Shown here piece by piece: positions 16,848 through 24,782 of a DNA stretch of 42,124 bases. The stretch is from an uncultured Bacilli bacterium. Lineage in GTDB: Bacteria; Bacillota_I; Bacilli_A; RF39; UBA660. The notes under the pieces are model-generated. The model saw only the letters and a list, made by a program, of their open reading frames with translations, searched no databases and was not told the origin of the DNA. Positions within the stretch are counted from its first letter, which is position 1. Each line of letters starts with the position of its first letter. Where the stretch lies: the NCBI GenBank assembly GCA_947594595.1, contig CANQEE010000003.1:1-42124 (forward strand), read 5' to 3'. The position numbers and the translations under genes were made by a program.

Positions 16848-18101
16848 TTATGTCAATGATTGAAGAATTGCTAATACATCTGCATTGGTTATATTTTTAT
16901 CCTGATTATAATCAGCAGCTTTTTTTGCAACTTCATCTAAATTCTTTAAGCCAGCTAATGCTTGTTGAATCATTGTAGCATCTTTAGAAGTAACTTTTCC
17001 ATCCCCATTCACATCTCCTAACAAATAGTATTTCTCACTTGGATCTAACTTAGGAATTACATGAATGACATATTTTGAAATCAATTCAGCATCCAAAGCA
17101 TCTACTACTTGATCTGCATTGACATCTGCTTTTTGAAATTGAGAAGAAGAAAGAGAAAAGGTACCTTTTGTATATTGTAACACGAGAAAAGAATCATCTG
17201 TTGTCACTTTTCCATCTTCATTCACATCCCCATAGATAAATTCTTTCACTACCTCTTGCATCGCTTCCTCTTGTTGAGAAGAAGATAAATTAGAATCATC
17301 TTCTTTCTCTGGAATTTTCTTGGAAGAACACATCTCTAATATTATGCGAACATCCTCTTCTGTAATTTTTAAATCTCCATCGATATCTGCAGCAAGTTTT
17401 TGAATCATACGTAAAGAAATAAGATTTACTAAATACTGTTGAATCATTGTAGCATCCTTAGAGGTAATTTCCCCATCTTCGTCTACATCTCCTAAAGTAT
17501 AATACTTTTCCTCTGGATTAAGAATTGGAAATTCCCGAATCTTATTTGTGCAAAATAATAGAATCAGTTCTGCATCTAATTCATTGATTTCATTATCTCC
17601 TGAAACATTTGCAAGAACTTGTTGATATTCTGTTAAAGAGGTCTGGTTAACTATATATTTTTGAATGATCGTACTATCCTTTGTGTTAACTATTCCATTT
17701 TGATCAACATCTCCAGGTTCAAAACCAAATTTTCCCTCTTCTATAGGAAATCTTTGAATTCTTTTCCCTACTTTTTTTAAAATAAGTTGTACATCAATTT
17801 GATTGAGTTTCTTGTCTCCATCCACATCAGCAATCTTTATCTGTTTTGTACTCAACTCTTTTTTTCCAGCGATTTTTTGTAAGATCAATACTGCATCTTT
17901 TGTAGTAACAGTTCCATCCATATCTACATCCCCATAAGCATAGCCTCCTGCTTCAAATAATAAGGAAGGAATTCCTGCTTTCTCTAATATTTTTCCCTCT
18001 GTAACTATGAATGTACAAACCAAAAGCAAGACAATCACAAGAGAAACAATTCCTATTTTCTTCAAAAGTGAATTTCTTTCTTTTTTTTCGTGTCCTTTCA
18101 C
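16848..18101 (-). CDS. Membrane-anchored polydockerin surface protein
   Basis: 417 residues from a GTG at 18101 with AAAGGTGGT upstream. A basic N-terminus and one membrane segment (about 15-35) are followed only by dockerin type I-like calcium-binding units. There are ten F-hand loops arranged as five pairs (GDVDMDGTVTTKDAVLILQK, ADVDGDKKLNQIDVQLILKK and so on), each pair with alternating first/second repeat character and linkers such as FPIEEGKFGFEPGDV. No enzyme or carbohydrate-binding module is present. Dockerins normally plug single enzymes into cohesin scaffolds; a chain of five on one membrane anchor could display cohesin-bearing partners, but no cohesin is seen here. It sits between a terminator and a nuclease gene. 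Confidence 0.88.
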   Translation of the reverse strand: MKGHEKKERNSLLKKIGIVSLVIVLLLVCTFIVTEGKILEKAGIPSLLFEAGGYAYGDVDMDGTVTTKDAVLILQKIAGKKELSTKQIKIADVDGDKKLNQIDVQLILKKVGKRIQRFPIEEGKFGFEPGDVDQNGIVNTKDSTIIQKYIVNQTSLTEYQQVLANVSGDNEINELDAELILLFCTNKIREFPILNPEEKYYTLGDVDEDGEITSKDATMIQQYLVNLISLRMIQKLAADIDGDLKITEEDVRIILEMCSSKKIPEKEDDSNLSSSQQEEAMQEVVKEFIYGDVNEDGKVTTDDSFLVLQYTKGTFSLSSSQFQKADVNADQVVDALDAELISKYVIHVIPKLDPSEKYYLLGDVNGDGKVTSKDATMIQQALAGLKNLDEVAKKAADYNQDKNITNADVLAILQSLT

Positions 18102-18206
18102 TTTGATACCACCTTTCTTATTATAATGATAGCAAAAAGAAAATTATTTTGCAACTATACGCTGAAGTTTTAAATCTTTTTTAAGAAAAAAGAAGAGTTT
18201 TACCTC

Positions 18207-18860
18207 TTACTTTAACTTACTTTCTCCTGTTTGATAATCTATTTCAATGCCATCTTGAACATTATAAACAAAAACATGAAAGGAGACACCTTTTCCTTGA
18301 TCTTTTAAAGAATAAGCTTCCATTTCTACTCCACTTGCAATTAAGTTAGTACCGTAAAAGATGGGTCGAACTCGGTAAAGCACAGGATTTCCTGCTTCTT
18401 TTACATAATCTGCCACTTGATTTTCGAAAAGAAGCATTGATTCTGTATTCATTTGTCTTGTGCAGGTTATTAAATTTTTTAAATTAGCATTTTCTCCTGT
18501 AAGTTGATAGCCTATTAAATGACAACGATTATATAAGTATTTTCCATCAACTATATCATACTTAATCGTATGCCATCCAGAAGGTTTGATCATGCCAATA
18601 CTCCCTCTTTTTTCTTTAGGCATTGTTTTTTTAGAAACGAGCGCAACAGTAATACCACAACGACCTAAATAATCAAGTGGACTATATGATTCTAAGGAAG
18701 ATAAACTTTTTTCTTCTTCTGAAAATTGAGGAATATTTTCATTTATAATAACATAAGGAGAACCAGAATGTTTTGGAAGATCGCTTATTGCATAAGATTC
18801 TTGTACTTTCCATGAAAAGATCAGTTGTAAAATTTTTGTACTTCCCCTTGATGAATCCAT
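18207..18860 (-). CDS. DNA/RNA non-specific endonuclease, NucA/EndA type; N-terminus probably frameshifted
   Basis: 217 residues. The core has the beta-beta-alpha-metal signature of the family: NRCHLIGYQLTGENANLKNL with the catalytic His, CTRQMN, FENQVADY, VLYRVRPIFYG and FVYNVQDGIEIDYQTGES. Relatives are usually secreted or membrane-anchored and degrade extracellular DNA. The listed ATG has no ribosome site. The same frame is open upstream through a hydrophobic stretch (FFFFLFNIVW) but has no start codon. An ATG near 18936 in another frame reads MIRGRER and meets a run of seven A, where one base change would fuse it to this frame and restore a signal anchor. So the gene is either slippage-controlled, damaged or mis-sequenced. 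Confidence 0.8.
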   Translation of the reverse strand: MDSSRGSTKILQLIFSWKVQESYAISDLPKHSGSPYVIINENIPQFSEEEKSLSSLESYSPLDYLGRCGITVALVSKKTMPKEKRGSIGMIKPSGWHTIKYDIVDGKYLYNRCHLIGYQLTGENANLKNLITCTRQMNTESMLLFENQVADYVKEAGNPVLYRVRPIFYGTNLIASGVEMEAYSLKDQGKGVSFHVFVYNVQDGIEIDYQTGESKLK

Positions 18861-18998
18861 AAAGTTCCAAACAATATTAAAAAGAAAAAAGAAAGTGTGG
18901 CCCTTTTTATTTTTTTCTTTCTCTTCCTCTTATCATTTCATCCCTACTTTCTATTTTCAATATATCATAATAAAAACATTATTTCAAAGAATTAAAGA

Positions 18999-19811
18999 TT
19001 ACTTCTTTTCTTGTGCAAAAAAATCTCTATGATTCCACTTTGAAGTCATAAATCGAAATGCTGCTTTTCGATTGGTTAACCAAGTAAATTTGACATTATT
19101 TTTCGTATTGGTTAAAATTTTATCTACCATAAAAGCAGCAATTGTTTCTGGATAGTCACCTAAAATATTATAAACTTTTTTAGTAGATTCATCTAGTTCA
19201 ATCTCTTCTCCATTTCCAAGAGCTGTATGAATAAAATTAGTAATCATAATTCCTGGAGTAATTTTTCCTACTTGAATAGGAAGTTGACATTTTTCAATTT
19301 CATAAGCAAGACTTTCTGTGAAGTAAGTAACTGCTCGTTTGCTTGTTCCATAAATAGATAAACCTAAAATTTTAGCATCATTACTTCCATGACCTTCTAC
19401 ATTATAAATTTGACCTTTTCCCTGCTCTTTCATCACAGGAACAATGAGCTTAGAACAAAGAATAGTTCCTTTTAAATCAATAGCAAGTAATCGATCAATC
19501 TCTTCTTCTTTGATTTCCCAAATTGGTTTATTAGGTTGATTGACCCCTGCATTATTGATCCAGATATCAATCTCTTTGAATTCCTTTAAAACACCTTTAA
19601 TCATATTAGAAATTGTTTCTTCCTTTGTTACATCCACTAAAAAAGAAAGTACTCTTCCTTTCGAAGAAAAAGAGGTAAGTTCTTTTTCTGCTTTCTTTAA
19701 ACTTTCTTGGTCTATATCGCATAGAACAACATGACAATTTTTTTGACGAAATAATTTAGCCATTTCAAAGCCAAAACCACGTCCACTTCCTGTAATCACA
19801 ACTGTTTTCAT
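18999..19811 (-). CDS. Short-chain dehydrogenase, NYC1-like clade
   Basis: 270 residues from the ATG at 19811; a GTG four codons upstream overlaps the GGAGGTG ribosome site and is rejected. It has TGSGRGFG (cofactor motif, residue 8), NNAGVN near 91 and the catalytic YGTSK near 155. The stretch IYNVEGHGSND before it is characteristic of the SDR clade that contains plant chlorophyll b reductase NYC1/NOL. Bacterial members of this clade are widespread in organisms without chlorophyll, so that name would mislead. Substrate unknown; probably NAD(P)H-dependent and cytosolic. Monocistronic: the ftsEX-operon terminator lies upstream, and I saw no clear terminator on its 3' side. Confidence 0.88.
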   Translation of the reverse strand: MKTVVITGSGRGFGFEMAKLFRQKNCHVVLCDIDQESLKKAEKELTSFSSKGRVLSFLVDVTKEETISNMIKGVLKEFKEIDIWINNAGVNQPNKPIWEIKEEEIDRLLAIDLKGTILCSKLIVPVMKEQGKGQIYNVEGHGSNDAKILGLSIYGTSKRAVTYFTESLAYEIEKCQLPIQVGKITPGIMITNFIHTALGNGEEIELDESTKKVYNILGDYPETIAAFMVDKILTNTKNNVKFTWLTNRKAAFRFMTSKWNHRDFFAQEKK

Positions 19812-19847
19812 AAACACCTCCACTAATTAAGACCTTAAAAAGGAAGA

Positions 19848-19870
19848 AAAATACCCTCTACAGGTATTTT
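19848..19870 (-). terminator. Terminator of the ftsEX-M23 operon
   Basis: On the minus strand AAAATACC and GGTATTTT (19870-19863 and 19855-19848) are perfect 8-base arms with a 7-nt loop, followed by TCTTCCTTTTT just after the stop of the M23 gene. Confidence 0.75.
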
Positions 19871-19872
19871 CC

Positions 19873-21081
19873 TTATCTTCCATACCAAGACGTTGGTAAA
19901 TTCAAAAGACTTTGAGCTCCTTCAAACCCACTATTATAACGATTCATCACATAATTAGACCAACGATTCCAAGTAGAACAACGTGAATCTGTTGGATCAT
20001 ATAATCTACAATCTGCCACTTCCAAATGTAAGTGAACTCCATAAGCCCATCCTGTATCTCCCATACCACCTAAAACAGTATTTTGATCAATAACTTTTCC
20101 TTTATAAAGGCTTCCAGAAACCCAGTCCATATGGACATACAAAGAACTATAATTTCTTCCATCTGGACCCACATGATAAACAACTACTAAATTAGCTCCA
20201 TAATAATCTTGGTCTACAAGTCCAACTATACCAGGTGCGATTGGATAAATAGGAGTTCCTCTTCCACTTGGACTTGTCAAATCAATTCCTTGATGGAAAT
20301 TGCTTCCTGCTGCAGAAAAACTTCGATATCCCATATAACTACTAATTCTTCCATTTTCAAGAGGTCGATACCATCCTGTGGTTGGAATTGATTGATTGAC
20401 TGCACAAGTAACATTGATAATATCATTAGGTTTACATCCTAAATTTTGATACATTTTTACAGTATCTTGATAATTTTTTAATTGTTTATTAGAACTGATG
20501 GCTCCAGATTGAATGGAAGCTTTTTCACCTTCCAAAGAAGAAATTTTTTGTCCCATCAATACTTTCTTCTCTTCCATTTCCTTTTGCCCTTTTTCAAGTT
20601 CTTTTTGTCTTGCTTTATTAGCTTCAATCATCTCTTCCAATTCATGAATAGTCTGATCATTATATTCTGTTAACTGTTCTACTAAACTCATTCTATAAAT
20701 CATATCGGTAATATCTGTCGCACCAAATGCATATTCTAAATATGCATTTTCTCCATCTGCAATTTGAAGATATTGGAAAAGATCTTTCGTTTCTAAACTT
20801 TTTTCTTTAATACTTTGATTATATTCTTCTATTTCTTGTTGTTTTCTTTCAGCTTCTTCCATCATAGACTGGATCTCATCTTGAAGCGAAGAAATTTCTG
20901 CTTTAATTGCTCGTATTTCTTGATCTGTCTTTTGTACCTTCGCATTGGCAGAATCTACTTCCTGTTGATACTTATTTACTTTATCAATATAATCCTGTAA
21001 AGTCGTTGCTCCTGCTTCCATAGGTAGTGCTAGAATGGAAAGGAGTGCAAGGATTGTAAAGAAAATCTTTTGCTTTTTCAT
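19873..21081 (-). CDS. M23 murein hydrolase with coiled coil, FtsEX partner
   Basis: 402 residues: signal peptide (1-25, ends AGAT), long coiled coil (about 28-215), then a LytM/M23 zinc endopeptidase domain (about 235-375) with H263-x-G-x-D267 and H350-L-H352, so the catalytic set is complete. The architecture matches EnvC of Gram-negatives and is functionally like PcsB/CwlO, which FtsEX switches on through the coiled coil to split septal or lateral peptidoglycan. It overlaps ftsX by 4 bases (ATGA), consistent with stoichiometric production. Domain and context agree well. Confidence 0.93.
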   Translation of the reverse strand: MKKQKIFFTILALLSILALPMEAGATTLQDYIDKVNKYQQEVDSANAKVQKTDQEIRAIKAEISSLQDEIQSMMEEAERKQQEIEEYNQSIKEKSLETKDLFQYLQIADGENAYLEYAFGATDITDMIYRMSLVEQLTEYNDQTIHELEEMIEANKARQKELEKGQKEMEEKKVLMGQKISSLEGEKASIQSGAISSNKQLKNYQDTVKMYQNLGCKPNDIINVTCAVNQSIPTTGWYRPLENGRISSYMGYRSFSAAGSNFHQGIDLTSPSGRGTPIYPIAPGIVGLVDQDYYGANLVVVYHVGPDGRNYSSLYVHMDWVSGSLYKGKVIDQNTVLGGMGDTGWAYGVHLHLEVADCRLYDPTDSRCSTWNRWSNYVMNRYNSGFEGAQSLLNLPTSWYGR

Positions 21082-21980
21082 ACCTTTAAATACTTCCTTA
21101 CTGCACTTGCACTACCAATCATTCCGACCAACATTCCGATTCCAATTACCATAAGAGAGACCAAATAGATAAATGGTTCAGGAGTAATTAGTTGAATGAC
21201 TTTAGAAAATAAATATCCATCAAAATGATTGTAGAAAGCAAGATATCCAAAAAGGACAAGACAAACAGGAAGAATAGCACCAATCAAACCTAATACCATT
21301 CCTTCAATAATAAAAGGGGTTTTAATTGTAAAGTTACTAGCTCCTACCAAACGCATAATAGAAATTTCTCTTTTTCTTGAAAAGATAGTTAATTTGATGG
21401 TATTGATAATTAAGAAAACAGTAACCACAATCAAAGCAATGACAACTCCATAAGCAACTTTCTCAATAGATTTGAAGGCCGTAACCATTTGATCAACCAT
21501 TCCTTCACCATACCTTACCACAGCAACATTTTCAATTTTTTTAATTTCTTCTGCTGTATCACTAATCTTTTCTACTTTTTTTACCTTTACTTGAAAAGTA
21601 TCTTTCAAGGGATTATTTTCTTGATCCCAATCTGCCATAATGGTATTAAAAATATCAGATTCTTTCTGCATTTCTTCTTTAACTTGTTCTTTTCCTTTAA
21701 ATACATAAGAATCCACATTGTCCATCTTTTTTATTTTTTTATCAATTTCAGAAATTGTATCAGAAGAAGCTCCATTTTCTACAAATACAACAATCGTCAT
21801 ATCCTTTTCAATTTCTTTCGTAAAATTCTCTACATTAAAAGATGCAAGGATTGAAAGGGATACAATAATCAAAGTAATTGTAATACAAGAGATCGAAGCA
21901 AGAGATAAAGAAAAGTTTCTAAATACACTTTTAAAAGCATCCCGAATACTTCTTCCTAACATTCTAAAAAGCTTCATCAT
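21078..21980 (-). CDS. ftsX: Cell division protein FtsX
   Basis: Integral membrane partner of FtsE. 300 residues with a cytosolic N-terminus (MMKLFRMLGRSIRDAFKSVF), a first membrane segment near 25-45, a large extracellular loop (about 50-165) that should contact the M23 hydrolase, and three C-terminal membrane segments. This is the four-TM FtsX layout. It overlaps ftsE by 17 bases and the M23 gene by 4. Like other FtsEX it probably transmits ATP hydrolysis to the hydrolase outside rather than transporting a substrate. Confidence 0.95.
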   Translation of the reverse strand: MMKLFRMLGRSIRDAFKSVFRNFSLSLASISCITITLIIVSLSILASFNVENFTKEIEKDMTIVVFVENGASSDTISEIDKKIKKMDNVDSYVFKGKEQVKEEMQKESDIFNTIMADWDQENNPLKDTFQVKVKKVEKISDTAEEIKKIENVAVVRYGEGMVDQMVTAFKSIEKVAYGVVIALIVVTVFLIINTIKLTIFSRKREISIMRLVGASNFTIKTPFIIEGMVLGLIGAILPVCLVLFGYLAFYNHFDGYLFSKVIQLITPEPFIYLVSLMVIGIGMLVGMIGSASAVRKYLKV

Positions 21981-22668
21981 AAGTCCCCCTTTCTTGTTGT
22001 TTAATAAGACGACCTTCTTTTAAAACAATGACTTGTTTTTTCATTTTATTAACAATTTCTTTATCATGAGTTGCCATAATGACTGTTGTTCCACAAGTTT
22101 TGTTGATTTCTTCTAGGACTTTTACAATTTCCATAGAACGATCTGGATCTAAGTTCCCTGTTGGTTCATCACAGATCAATAATTTAGGTTCATTGACAAT
22201 GGCTCTTGCAATGGCAACACGTTGCTGTTCTCCTCCTGATAATTGGTCCGGATAATTATGAATTTTATTTTTAAGGCCAACCAATTCAAGAGCTTTTAAT
22301 ACTTTCCTTCTTGTCTCTTCCTTTTTAGCTCCAATTACTTCCATAGTAAAAGCAACATTTTCATAAACATTTAACTTAGGAAGAAGACGATAATCTTGAA
22401 AAACAATTCCAAGTTTTCTTCTTAACTTATAAACCTTTTTATTACGAAGCTTTGCGACATTGACTCCTCCTACAATAATGGAACCTGTCGTTGGTTTTTC
22501 TTCCCGATAAAGCATTTTTATAAGGGTACTTTTTCCACTTCCACTTCCACCAATTACAAAGACAAAAGAGCCTTTTTGAATAGACAGGTTCATATCATAA
22601 ATAGCTGTTACACCATTCTTATATCGCTTACTTACATTCTTAAGACGAATTAAATCCACCTTGATCAC
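21964..22668 (-). CDS. ftsE: Cell division ATP-binding protein FtsE
   Basis: ABC-type ATPase of 234 residues. Walker A GGSGSGKST at 40-48, Q-loop FQDYRLL, signature LSGGEQQRVAIARA from 142, Walker B LLICDEPTGNLD and the switch His in MATHDKE are all present. It is the first gene of the ftsE-ftsX-M23 operon, behind a good promoter at 22683-22711. Confidence 0.96.
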   Translation of the reverse strand: MIKVDLIRLKNVSKRYKNGVTAIYDMNLSIQKGSFVFVIGGSGSGKSTLIKMLYREEKPTTGSIIVGGVNVAKLRNKKVYKLRRKLGIVFQDYRLLPKLNVYENVAFTMEVIGAKKEETRRKVLKALELVGLKNKIHNYPDQLSGGEQQRVAIARAIVNEPKLLICDEPTGNLDPDRSMEIVKVLEEINKTCGTTVIMATHDKEIVNKMKKQVIVLKEGRLIKQQERGTYDEAF

Positions 22669-22682
22669 CTACTATCTAAATC

Positions 22683-22711
22683 ATTATAACATAGAATATG
22701 ACAAATTGTAA
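22683..22711 (-). promoter_or_regulatory. Promoter of the ftsEX operon
   Basis: Minus strand TTACAA (22711-22706), 17-base spacer, TATAAT (22688-22683) with an upstream TG (TGTTATAAT). Vegetative sigma-A type. Confidence 0.7.
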
Positions 22712-22784
22712 CAGGAAACGATTGGAAATGAAAAGAAATCCTGTATAGTGGACAAATTTCTAAAAAAACAGACATTCATTTATT

Positions 22785-23102
22785 TTAAAAAAAAGGTTTT
22801 AGAATCTTTCTTAAAATCTTTGAAGAAGAAATAGAAATTGGAAGCATTTTCCCTTTTACTGGTTTTCTCATTACAATATATCCATTTGCAATCTCACTTG
22901 TAAAAAGACTTTCTTCCATCTTGATAGGAATTTGATGTATTTTTTTATCAATCAATCTTTCTTGTTCTTTTCTATCTAATTTTTCATATTCACTATAAGG
23001 AATCCCTATGTCTGCTTCTAGTTGTCTTTTGATAATTTCATGTACTCGATTCATTCCCATAACACTTCTCTTTCTTATTGTAAACTGCTTCTTAGAAAGC
23101 AA
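22785..23102 (-). CDS. Small conserved-looking protein of unknown function
   Basis: 105 residues if the TTG at 23102 is used (AAAGGAAG very close upstream); ATGs at residues 15 and 17 (MGMNRVHEIIKRQLEADIGI) are also plausible, and the start is unresolved. The protein is basic and mixed alpha/beta with no membrane segment, and has the motif ANGYIVMRKPVKGKMLP. I do not recognise it. It lies just downstream of smpB, about 50 bases away, and may be the last gene of the rnr-capA-smpB operon. Confidence 0.6.
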   Translation of the reverse strand: MLSKKQFTIRKRSVMGMNRVHEIIKRQLEADIGIPYSEYEKLDRKEQERLIDKKIHQIPIKMEESLFTSEIANGYIVMRKPVKGKMLPISISSSKILRKILKPFF

Positions 23103-23153
23103 TCTTCCTTTCTTTGACTCTTGTAATTAAAAGCTTCTTTGTCATCTTTCTAT

Positions 23154-23603
23154 TCAAAAATGTTTATATTTATATTTTTGTAATTTTTCAATTTCTCTTT
23201 TTTGATCTTTTTCTTTTAAACTTTCTCTTTTATCATAATTTTTCTTTCCCTTACAAAGCCCTAATAATAGTTTTGCCTTGTTTTTTACAAAGTAAATTTT
23301 TAAAGGAATGAGGGTATACCCTCCTTCTTTCGTTTTTGTGTCCAACTTTTGAATTTCTTTTTTATGAAGCAATAATTTTCTCGTTCTTGTCTCTTCATGG
23401 TTAAAAATATTTCCCTCTTTATAAGTTGAAATAAAAGTATTTAGAAGAAAACATTCTTGATTTCGAATGATTGCATAACTATCTTTCAAATTACATTTTC
23501 CAGCTCGAATAGATTTGATCTCTGTTCCAACTAAAACCATTCCACACTCATAAGTTTCTTCTATAAAATAATCATGTTTAGCACGCCGATTTACAATTTC
23601 CAT
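23154..23603 (-). CDS. smpB: SsrA-binding protein SmpB
   Basis: tmRNA partner in trans-translation and ribosome rescue. 149 residues beginning [19 protein letters not shown], with [27 protein letters not shown] and the basic C-terminal tail ([15 protein letters not shown]) that inserts into the ribosome. It starts 2 bases after the capA stop, in the widespread secG-rnr-smpB neighbourhood. The ssrA gene itself is not seen in the window. Confidence 0.96.
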   Translation of the reverse strand: MEIVNRRAKHDYFIEETYECGMVLVGTEIKSIRAGKCNLKDSYAIIRNQECFLLNTFISTYKEGNIFNHEETRTRKLLLHKKEIQKLDTKTKEGGYTLIPLKIYFVKNKAKLLLGLCKGKKNYDKRESLKEKDQKREIEKLQKYKYKHF

Positions 23604-23605
23604 GG

Positions 23606-24781
23606 TTATCCTCCTAATTCTGGCATGATAATTTGATCCCCTAATATTTCTTGGACAATTCCTTTATATCGTTCATAGTAATTTTTATAATTTGGTAAGA
23701 GTGCATTCGATAATTGAGTATAAGGATAAACTGTAAATTGCCTTTTTCTTCCATAATTCGAATGAGTATAAAGAAGTTCTGCTTTTAAATCATCGAGTGC
23801 AATGGTTGTAATTCCTCTATTGGTTGTTTTCTTAATTTTTACAGATGCAAGCAATCCCGTTAAACGTTCAACTCCTTCTTGATCTGAAATAAAGTTTCCA
23901 AGAGAATAAATTACAAGAGTATTTCCAACATAAGCAATAGGTTCAACTACATGTGGATGGGCACCGATGATAATATTGACACCCAGTGAAGATAAATAGT
24001 TGGCAATTCGTTCTTGATCATAAGAAATTCCATGAGAATACTCTGTTCCCCAGTGCATCGCTACCAAAATGACATCTACCTTGTCCCGAACAGCTTCAAT
24101 ATCTTTTTTTGCAAGTTCATCAGAATACACATTATTTAAATACTCTTTTCCAACAGGTGTTTCAAGTCCATTGGTCCAGGTTGTATAAGAAAAGAAAGCA
24201 TAGCGGATTCCATTGATTTCTTTGATTTTAACCCGATCTCTTTCTTCAAAAGAAGAATAGCTTCCTGCCGTAAAAGCAGGTTTGTCCTTCCAATAAGCAA
24301 GAGAATTTAATACACCCTGTTCTCCCTTATCCATAGTATGATTGGTTGCAAGAGAGACAAGATTAAATCCTGCATCCAAAAAAGCATCTCCTACTTCTTG
24401 AGGGGAATTAAATCTTGGATAATTGGAATAACCAAGTTCACTACCCCCTAAAATTGTCTCCTGATTATAATATCGTAAATCATAATTTGCAACCATTGGT
24501 TTAATATGGGAAAGCATTGGCTTAAAATCATAACTTCCATCACTTTGATATGCATCTTGATATACAGTACTATGTATCAAAGCATCTCCAATCATGACAA
24601 GAGAAGCTTCTTTTTCTTCTGGAATCTTAATTGCTACTTCATAAATCTTTTCTTTTTCTGGATTCTTCTTACTAAAATAAGTATAACTAATTCCTGCACT
24701 AACTAAGAAAATTCCTGCTAAGAAAAGAAGGATTAAAGTTTTAATAGGTCGCTTTAATTTTCTTTTCTTTTTTACTGCCAT
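23606..24781 (-). CDS. CapA-family metallophosphatase-like protein
   Basis: 391 residues. Basic N-terminus and one membrane segment (about 14-33), then an extracellular PGA_cap/CapA domain with [32 protein letters not shown] and [11 protein letters not shown], the metal-binding His/Asp pattern of this calcineurin-like family. CapA takes part in poly-gamma-glutamate export in Bacillus, but no capB/capC is nearby, so the capsule role is not supported; stand-alone members are common in gut Bacillota. It is inserted between rnr and smpB, with its ATG one base after the rnr stop, so it is co-expressed with them. Confidence 0.88.
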   Translation of the reverse strand: MAVKKKRKLKRPIKTLILLFLAGIFLVSAGISYTYFSKKNPEKEKIYEVAIKIPEEKEASLVMIGDALIHSTVYQDAYQSDGSYDFKPMLSHIKPMVANYDLRYYNQETILGGSELGYSNYPRFNSPQEVGDAFLDAGFNLVSLATNHTMDKGEQGVLNSLAYWKDKPAFTAGSYSSFEERDRVKIKEINGIRYAFFSYTTWTNGLETPVGKEYLNNVYSDELAKKDIEAVRDKVDVILVAMHWGTEYSHGISYDQERIANYLSSLGVNIIIGAHPHVVEPIAYVGNTLVIYSLGNFISDQEGVERLTGLLASVKIKKTTNRGITTIALDDLKAELLYTHSNYGRKRQFTVYPYTQLSNALLPNYKNYYERYKGIVQEILGDQIIMPELGG

Positions 24782-24782
24782 A

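Noticed and set aside
18999-19811. Naming the second SDR chlorophyll b reductase
   Set aside because: The motif places it in that clade, but nothing suggests chlorophyll metabolism in this organism.
21489-21854. Plus-strand 121-residue frame inside ftsX
   Set aside because: Antisense to an intact ftsX, Phe/Ile-rich composition and no start signals.
22669-23153. tmRNA gene near smpB
   Set aside because: No stretch with tRNA-like ends or a tag-coding frame was seen.
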